Part shown: piece by piece, positions 5,513 through 8,461 of the stretch | How the letters are laid out: every line of letters begins with the position of its first letter | How positions within the stretch are numbered: position 1 is the stretch's first letter | Assembly: GCA_947462525.1 (NCBI GenBank) | Contig: CANHPK010000050.1 | Span: forward strand, 1-8,461 | Length of the DNA stretch: 8,461 bases | Direction of reading: 5' to 3' | Origin: Roseiflexaceae bacterium | GTDB taxonomy: Bacteria; Chloroflexota; Chloroflexia; Chloroflexales; Roseiflexaceae | The notes under the pieces: generated by a model | Database searches by the model: none | What the model was told of the DNA's origin: nothing | What the model saw: the letters and a program-made list of their open reading frames with translations, nothing else | Program-made: the position numbers and the translations under genes

Positions 5513-6955
5513 CTAGTACGAGCGGGCGAAGACGACGGTCTTGGTGGCAGGGCGACCGGTGTAGATGCAGGTGCCCGAACCGCCGGGTTGGTCGTTGGGG
5601 ATGCAGCGGATGGTGGCGCGGGTCTCTTCTTTGATGCGCTTCTCGTCGGCGCTGTCACCGTCCCACCAGCAGACCGCGAAGCCTGTCTCGATGGCTGCTT
5701 TGAGCTCGTCGTAGCTGGTGACGGTGGTGGTGTGATCGGTACGGAATTTGAGCGCGCGCTGATAAAGGGCGTCTTGGATTTCGGCGAGCAGGGCGACGAC
5801 GCGCTCGGTCAGTCCATCCTGTGGGACAAAGCTCTTGCCGTCGCGGCCGGGGATGTCGCGGCGAGCCATTGCAACCGAGCCTTTTTCGACGTCTTTGGGG
5901 CCGACTTCGATGCGCACGGGCACGCCCTTGACTTCCCATTCGTTGAACTTAAAGCCAGCAGTGAGGTGTTCGCGCTCGTCGATTTTGAAGCGGATCGTAC
6001 CCTTCCAGCCTGTGGTGATGCGCTTGACGGCGTCCATCACGAGGGCTTTCTCGGCGTCGTTTTTGTAGATGGGGACGACGATGACCTGGATGGGGGCCAA
6101 TCGCGGCGGCACAATCAAGCCGTCGTCGTCGCTGTGGGCCATGATGAGGGCGCCGATGAGGCGGGTGCTGACGCCCCAGCTGGTGGTCCAGGCGTACTGG
6201 ACGGTGTTGGCTTGGTCGGTGAACGAAATATCAAATGCCTTGGCGAAGTTTTGGCCCAGGTTGTGGGACGTGCCGGCTTGCAGGGCGCGGCCGTCTTGCA
6301 TCATGGCTTCGACGCAGTAGGTGCGCAGGGCGCCGGGGAACTTCTCGCTGTCGGTTTTGAGGCCGCGCAGGACGGGCAGGGCCATTTCTTTTTCGATGAA
6401 GTCGGCATAGACGTCATCGAGGATCATAAGCGTTTCGGTCTCGGCCTCGGCCTCGGTGGCATGGACGGTGTGGCCTTCTTGCCAGAGGAACTCGGCGGTG
6501 CGCAAGAACGGGCGGGTGCGCATCTCCCAACGCATGACGTTGGCCCACTGGTTGATCAGGATGGGCAAGTCGCGGTACGAGCGAACCCATTTGGCGTAGA
6601 AGTAACCGATGATGGTCTCGGAGGTGGGACGGATAACGTAGGGCTCGGTGAGCTCTTCGCCGCCGGCACGGGTGACCTCGGCGACTTCGGGGGCAAAGCC
6701 CTCGACGTGCTCGGCTTCTTTGGTCAGAAAGCTTTTGGGGATGAGCAGGGGAAAGTACGCATTGACGTGACCGCTCTCTTTGATGCGGCTGTCGAGGCCG
6801 GATTGAATGCCTTCCCAGATGGCATAGCCGGTCGGTTTGAAGACGATACAGCCGCGGACGACTTCGGCATAGTCGGCCAGGTCGGCTTCACGGACGATAT
6901 CGAGGTACCACTGCGAATAGTCTTTGGCGCGGGGCGTTATTCCGTCTTTGGCCAT
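5513..6955 (-). CDS. proS: Prolyl-tRNA synthetase, archaeal/eukaryal type
   Basis: ProS charges tRNA-Pro with proline using ATP, in the cytoplasm. At 480 residues it is the short archaeal/eukaryal-type form, without the editing insertion of the long bacterial type; this form is also common in some bacteria. Seen: the N-terminal ITPRAKDYSQWY (6-17); the proline-binding RPTSE (109-113); motif 2 from RWEMRTRPFLRTAEFLWQEGHT (142-163); LQAGTSHNLGQNF (225-237); motif 3 GVSTRLIGALI (261-271); the anticodon-binding domain (about 285-400, APIQVIVVPI); and a C-terminal domain ending in a terminal Tyr, as usual for this type. That last domain normally binds zinc by four Cys, but here only Cys429 and Cys463 match expected positions; the paired positions are lost (the second reads CIYTG instead of CIYCG). 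The start at 6955 is supported by AAAGGA 9 nt upstream. A promoter candidate lies just before and a strong terminator just after, so it is probably monocistronic. Confidence 0.98.
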   Translation of the reverse strand: MAKDGITPRAKDYSQWYLDIVREADLADYAEVVRGCIVFKPTGYAIWEGIQSGLDSRIKESGHVNAYFPLLIPKSFLTKEAEHVEGFAPEVAEVTRAGGEELTEPYVIRPTSETIIGYFYAKWVRSYRDLPILINQWANVMRWEMRTRPFLRTAEFLWQEGHTVHATEAEAETETLMILDDVYADFIEKEMALPVLRGLKTDSEKFPGALRTYCVEAMMQDGRALQAGTSHNLGQNFAKAFDISFTDQANTVQYAWTTSWGVSTRLIGALIMAHSDDDGLIVPPRLAPIQVIVVPIYKNDAEKALVMDAVKRITTGWKGTIRFKIDEREHLTAGFKFNEWEVKGVPVRIEVGPKDVEKGSVAMARRDIPGRDGKSFVPQDGLTERVVALLAEIQDALYQRALKFRTDHTTTVTSYDELKAAIETGFAVCWWDGDSADEKRIKEETRATIRCIPNDQPGGSGTCIYTGRPATKTVVFARSY

Positions 6956-6989
6956 GATGATGTGTCCTTTGTTACTGCGTTAGGTCGTC

Positions 6990-6998
6990 ATTGTACCA
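6990..6998 (-). promoter_or_regulatory. proS: Extended -10 promoter candidate for proS
   Basis: In the 68-nt gap between rpe and proS the minus strand reads TGGTACAAT, matching the extended -10 pattern (TG, one base, then TATAAT with one mismatch). No good -35 box is seen at 16-18 nt, which extended -10 promoters can do without. Transcription would begin near 6983, giving a leader of about 28 nt that contains the AAAGGA ribosome site. No terminator hairpin for rpe is visible in this gap, so some readthrough from rpe is possible. Confidence 0.5.
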
Positions 6999-7023
6999 TG
7001 TGGCGTTTTTGGGCGACTGCGGA

Positions 7024-7716
7024 CTATGCGTCGAGGCGCGCTTGGAGGGCGGCTGTCGAGCGCTGGAGGTCACCATCGGCGCGGAAGAACGCACTGCCCA
7101 CCACCACGTCGTCGACGCCGGCGGCAGCAACAGTGGCGATGGTATCGAGGGCGATGCCACCGTCGACCTGGATCTGAGTCGATAGCCCGTTGGCGTCGAT
7201 GTAGGCGCGCAGGGTACGGATTTTGGCGGTTGACTGTGGGATATATTGTTGCCCGCCGAAGCCCGGGTTGACCGTCATCATGAGCACGGTGTCGATGCTA
7301 TCGAGGACCTCGTAGAGCGATTGCAACGGGGTGGCCGGATTGATGGCGACACCGACATGTGCGCCGCAGGCGCGGATGAGCTGGATGGTGCGATGCAAGT
7401 GTGGCGAGGCTTCGACGTGCACGCTGATGTGATTGGCGCCGGCTTTGGCGAAGGCCTCGACATAGCGTTCGGGTTCGACAATCATCAAATGGGCATCGAG
7501 GTAGGCCGTTGGGCCGAGTGCGCTGCGGAGGTGCGCGAGCACGGGCATCCCAAAGGTGATATTGGGCACAAAGCGGCCGTCCATGACGTCGTAGTGCAGG
7601 CGATCGCCGCCGGCTGCGAGTGCGGCTGCGGCGTCTGCGCCGAGCGTGGCAGCATTGGCCGAGAGGAGTGAGGGGCTCAGGCGGATGGAGCGGTTGACCG
7701 CACGGGCATACAACAT
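7024..7716 (-). CDS. rpe: Ribulose-phosphate 3-epimerase
   Basis: Rpe interconverts D-ribulose 5-phosphate and D-xylulose 5-phosphate in the pentose phosphate and Calvin pathways. It is a cytoplasmic, metal-dependent TIM-barrel enzyme. Seen in the 230-residue product: LSPSLLSAN (13-21), the signature HYDVMDGRFVPNITFG (41-56) with metal ligand His41 and catalytic/ligand Asp43, DAHLM (74-78, His76), MTVNPGFGGQ (147-156), VDGGI (184-188, Asp185, the second catalytic acid and ligand) and the phosphate loop AAGVDDVVVGSAFF (198-211). All expected catalytic residues are present. The frame is open further upstream to 7896, but that part is a shadow of the oxidoreductase. The ATG at 7716 is chosen because it gives the usual family length with about 10 extra residues. 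Its ribosome site is weak (GCGAG 7 nt upstream), and it starts 16 nt after the oxidoreductase stop, so the two are probably one operon. Confidence 0.97.
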   Translation of the reverse strand: MLYARAVNRSIRLSPSLLSANAATLGADAAAALAAGGDRLHYDVMDGRFVPNITFGMPVLAHLRSALGPTAYLDAHLMIVEPERYVEAFAKAGANHISVHVEASPHLHRTIQLIRACGAHVGVAINPATPLQSLYEVLDSIDTVLMMTVNPGFGGQQYIPQSTAKIRTLRAYIDANGLSTQIQVDGGIALDTIATVAAAGVDDVVVGSAFFRADGDLQRSTAALQARLDA

Positions 7717-7732
7717 AGCGAGGCTCGCTTTT

Positions 7733-8461
7733 CTATGACAGCAACGTATCGGGAGCGATGGTGCGCCCCTCGTGGGCAGATCGATATGCGCCATGGACCA
7801 GCTGCAGTGTGGCGATGTTGTCGCGCGCGCTGGTGATGGGATCGGTGCCCGTCTGGATAGCGTGCATGAGGCTGGCCATTGGGCCAATGAAGGCATCGGG
7901 GATCCACAAACCCGTCAGGGGGATATCGACCAATTCATCGCCATGGCGGGCATAGGCCAGCGTATCGGTGCGGCCGTGCGGGTAGTCGTACATGGACCCG
8001 ATGGTGCCGCTGATGATGCCTGCTGTGCCGAGAAAGCGGAACGTGGCAGCGGTGGCGCGTGAGGCGTCGTGGTGATTGACCATCACGCTCGCCTGGAGCC
8101 CGTCGGGATAGTCGAGGATGGTAATGGTCTTGGTTTCGGCACGTTCGGGTTGGCCCGGGTACCGGGCGTGGCGACTGGTCAGCGCGGTCGGGTTGCCGAA
8201 CAGGTGGCGCAGGCTGTCGAGGTAGTGGATGCTGTGGTACATGACATCGAGGTGCTCCGAATCACGGAGCCAGGGCCACATGTGCCACGGGGTATCGGCA
8301 CTGACCCAGATTTGGGCATCGGTCGGCTGGCCGATGGCACCGTTGCGGATGAGGTCGGCACTGGCGGCAATCCCGGCGCTCCAGCGCATTTGTTGGTTGA
8401 CCGCGACGTACCGTTGCGCGCGTTCGCCGGCGGCGGCAATGGCTATCGCGTCGGCGAGGTC
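7733..8461 (-). CDS. Gfo/Idh/MocA-family oxidoreductase, C-terminal part (cut by window end)
   Basis: This is an NAD(P)-dependent oxidoreductase that most often acts on sugars, inositols or their derivatives. The reading frame is open to the window end, so only the last 242 residues are present and the Rossmann nucleotide-binding domain with the EKP lysine lies outside. Seen: the start of the second domain, VNQQMRWSAGIAASADLIRNGAIGQP (21-46), then the Trp-rich TPWHMWPWLRDSEHLDV (57-73), the active-site segment YHSIHYLDSLRHLFG (75-89) with His79 and Asp82 where the family usually has its catalytic His/Asp, and the closing helix NIATLQLVHGAYRSAHEGRTI (215-235). The TPWHxWPW form marks a subgroup whose substrate I cannot name. 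Its stop TAG (7735-7733) is 16 nt before rpe, which suggests a shared role in sugar or pentose metabolism; that link is inferred from position only. Confidence 0.93.
   Translation of the reverse strand, partial: DLADAIAIAAAGERAQRYVAVNQQMRWSAGIAASADLIRNGAIGQPTDAQIWVSADTPWHMWPWLRDSEHLDVMYHSIHYLDSLRHLFGNPTALTSRHARYPGQPERAETKTITILDYPDGLQASVMVNHHDASRATAATFRFLGTAGIISGTIGSMYDYPHGRTDTLAYARHGDELVDIPLTGLWIPDAFIGPMASLMHAIQTGTDPITSARDNIATLQLVHGAYRSAHEGRTIAPDTLLS

Noticed and set aside
5474..7177. A 567-codon open frame on the plus strand opposite proS
   Set aside because: Its product is a run of Gly, Asp, Val and Phe with no recognisable motif, while the minus strand encodes a complete ProRS across the same bases. 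It also crosses the terminator and the rpe-proS gap. It is a shadow produced by the codon bias of proS.
7717..7896. Sixty-residue N-terminal extension of Rpe
   Set aside because: It overlaps the real end of the oxidoreductase, has no family similarity, and Rpe has its normal length when started at 7716.

Overview
The window reads as ordinary bacterial chromosome. GC content is moderately high (roughly 55-60% judged by eye, not computed), genes are tightly packed, and every gene I can support lies on the minus strand. The short archaeal/eukaryal-type prolyl-tRNA synthetase, the TPWHxWPW-type Gfo/Idh/MocA oxidoreductase and the SPFH-NfeD pair together suggest a Chloroflexota-like bacterium. That assignment is an inference from protein style. 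I see no mobile element, phage gene, CRISPR array, tRNA or rRNA.

Reading in the direction of transcription, from high to low coordinates: (1) the C-terminal 242 residues of a Gfo/Idh/MocA oxidoreductase (cut by the window end) are followed 16 nt later by rpe, ribulose-phosphate 3-epimerase. (2) proS has its own candidate extended -10 promoter in the short gap after rpe and ends in a strong rho-independent terminator. (3) The ribosome binding site of a three-gene unit begins immediately after that terminator. The unit encodes a class-A-beta-lactamase-fold serine hydrolase, a protein with two fused GNAT acetyltransferase domains (1-nt gap) and an unrecognised lipoprotein (4-nt ATGA overlap). 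(4) After a 67-nt gap with a very good Shine-Dalgarno site come a membrane-anchored dienelactone-hydrolase-family protein, an SPFH/band-7 membrane protein and a short NfeD protein. The last two are 2 nt apart and form a well-known partner pair. (5) After a 151-nt gap carrying a near-consensus sigma-70-type promoter comes the N-terminal half of a MerR-family regulator, cut by the window start.

Functionally the window mixes housekeeping (proS, rpe), envelope and membrane-microdomain functions (SPFH, NfeD, lipoprotein, anchored hydrolase), small-molecule modification (tandem GNAT, serine hydrolase) and a regulator. I did not find a clearly new system. The parts most worth a second look are the serine hydrolase/double-GNAT/lipoprotein operon, the terminator abutting its translation start, the extra tail on the dienelactone hydrolase, the eroded zinc site of ProRS, and the control region in front of the MerR gene. 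Several long plus-strand open frames, including one of 567 codons opposite proS, are judged to be shadows of the minus-strand genes.
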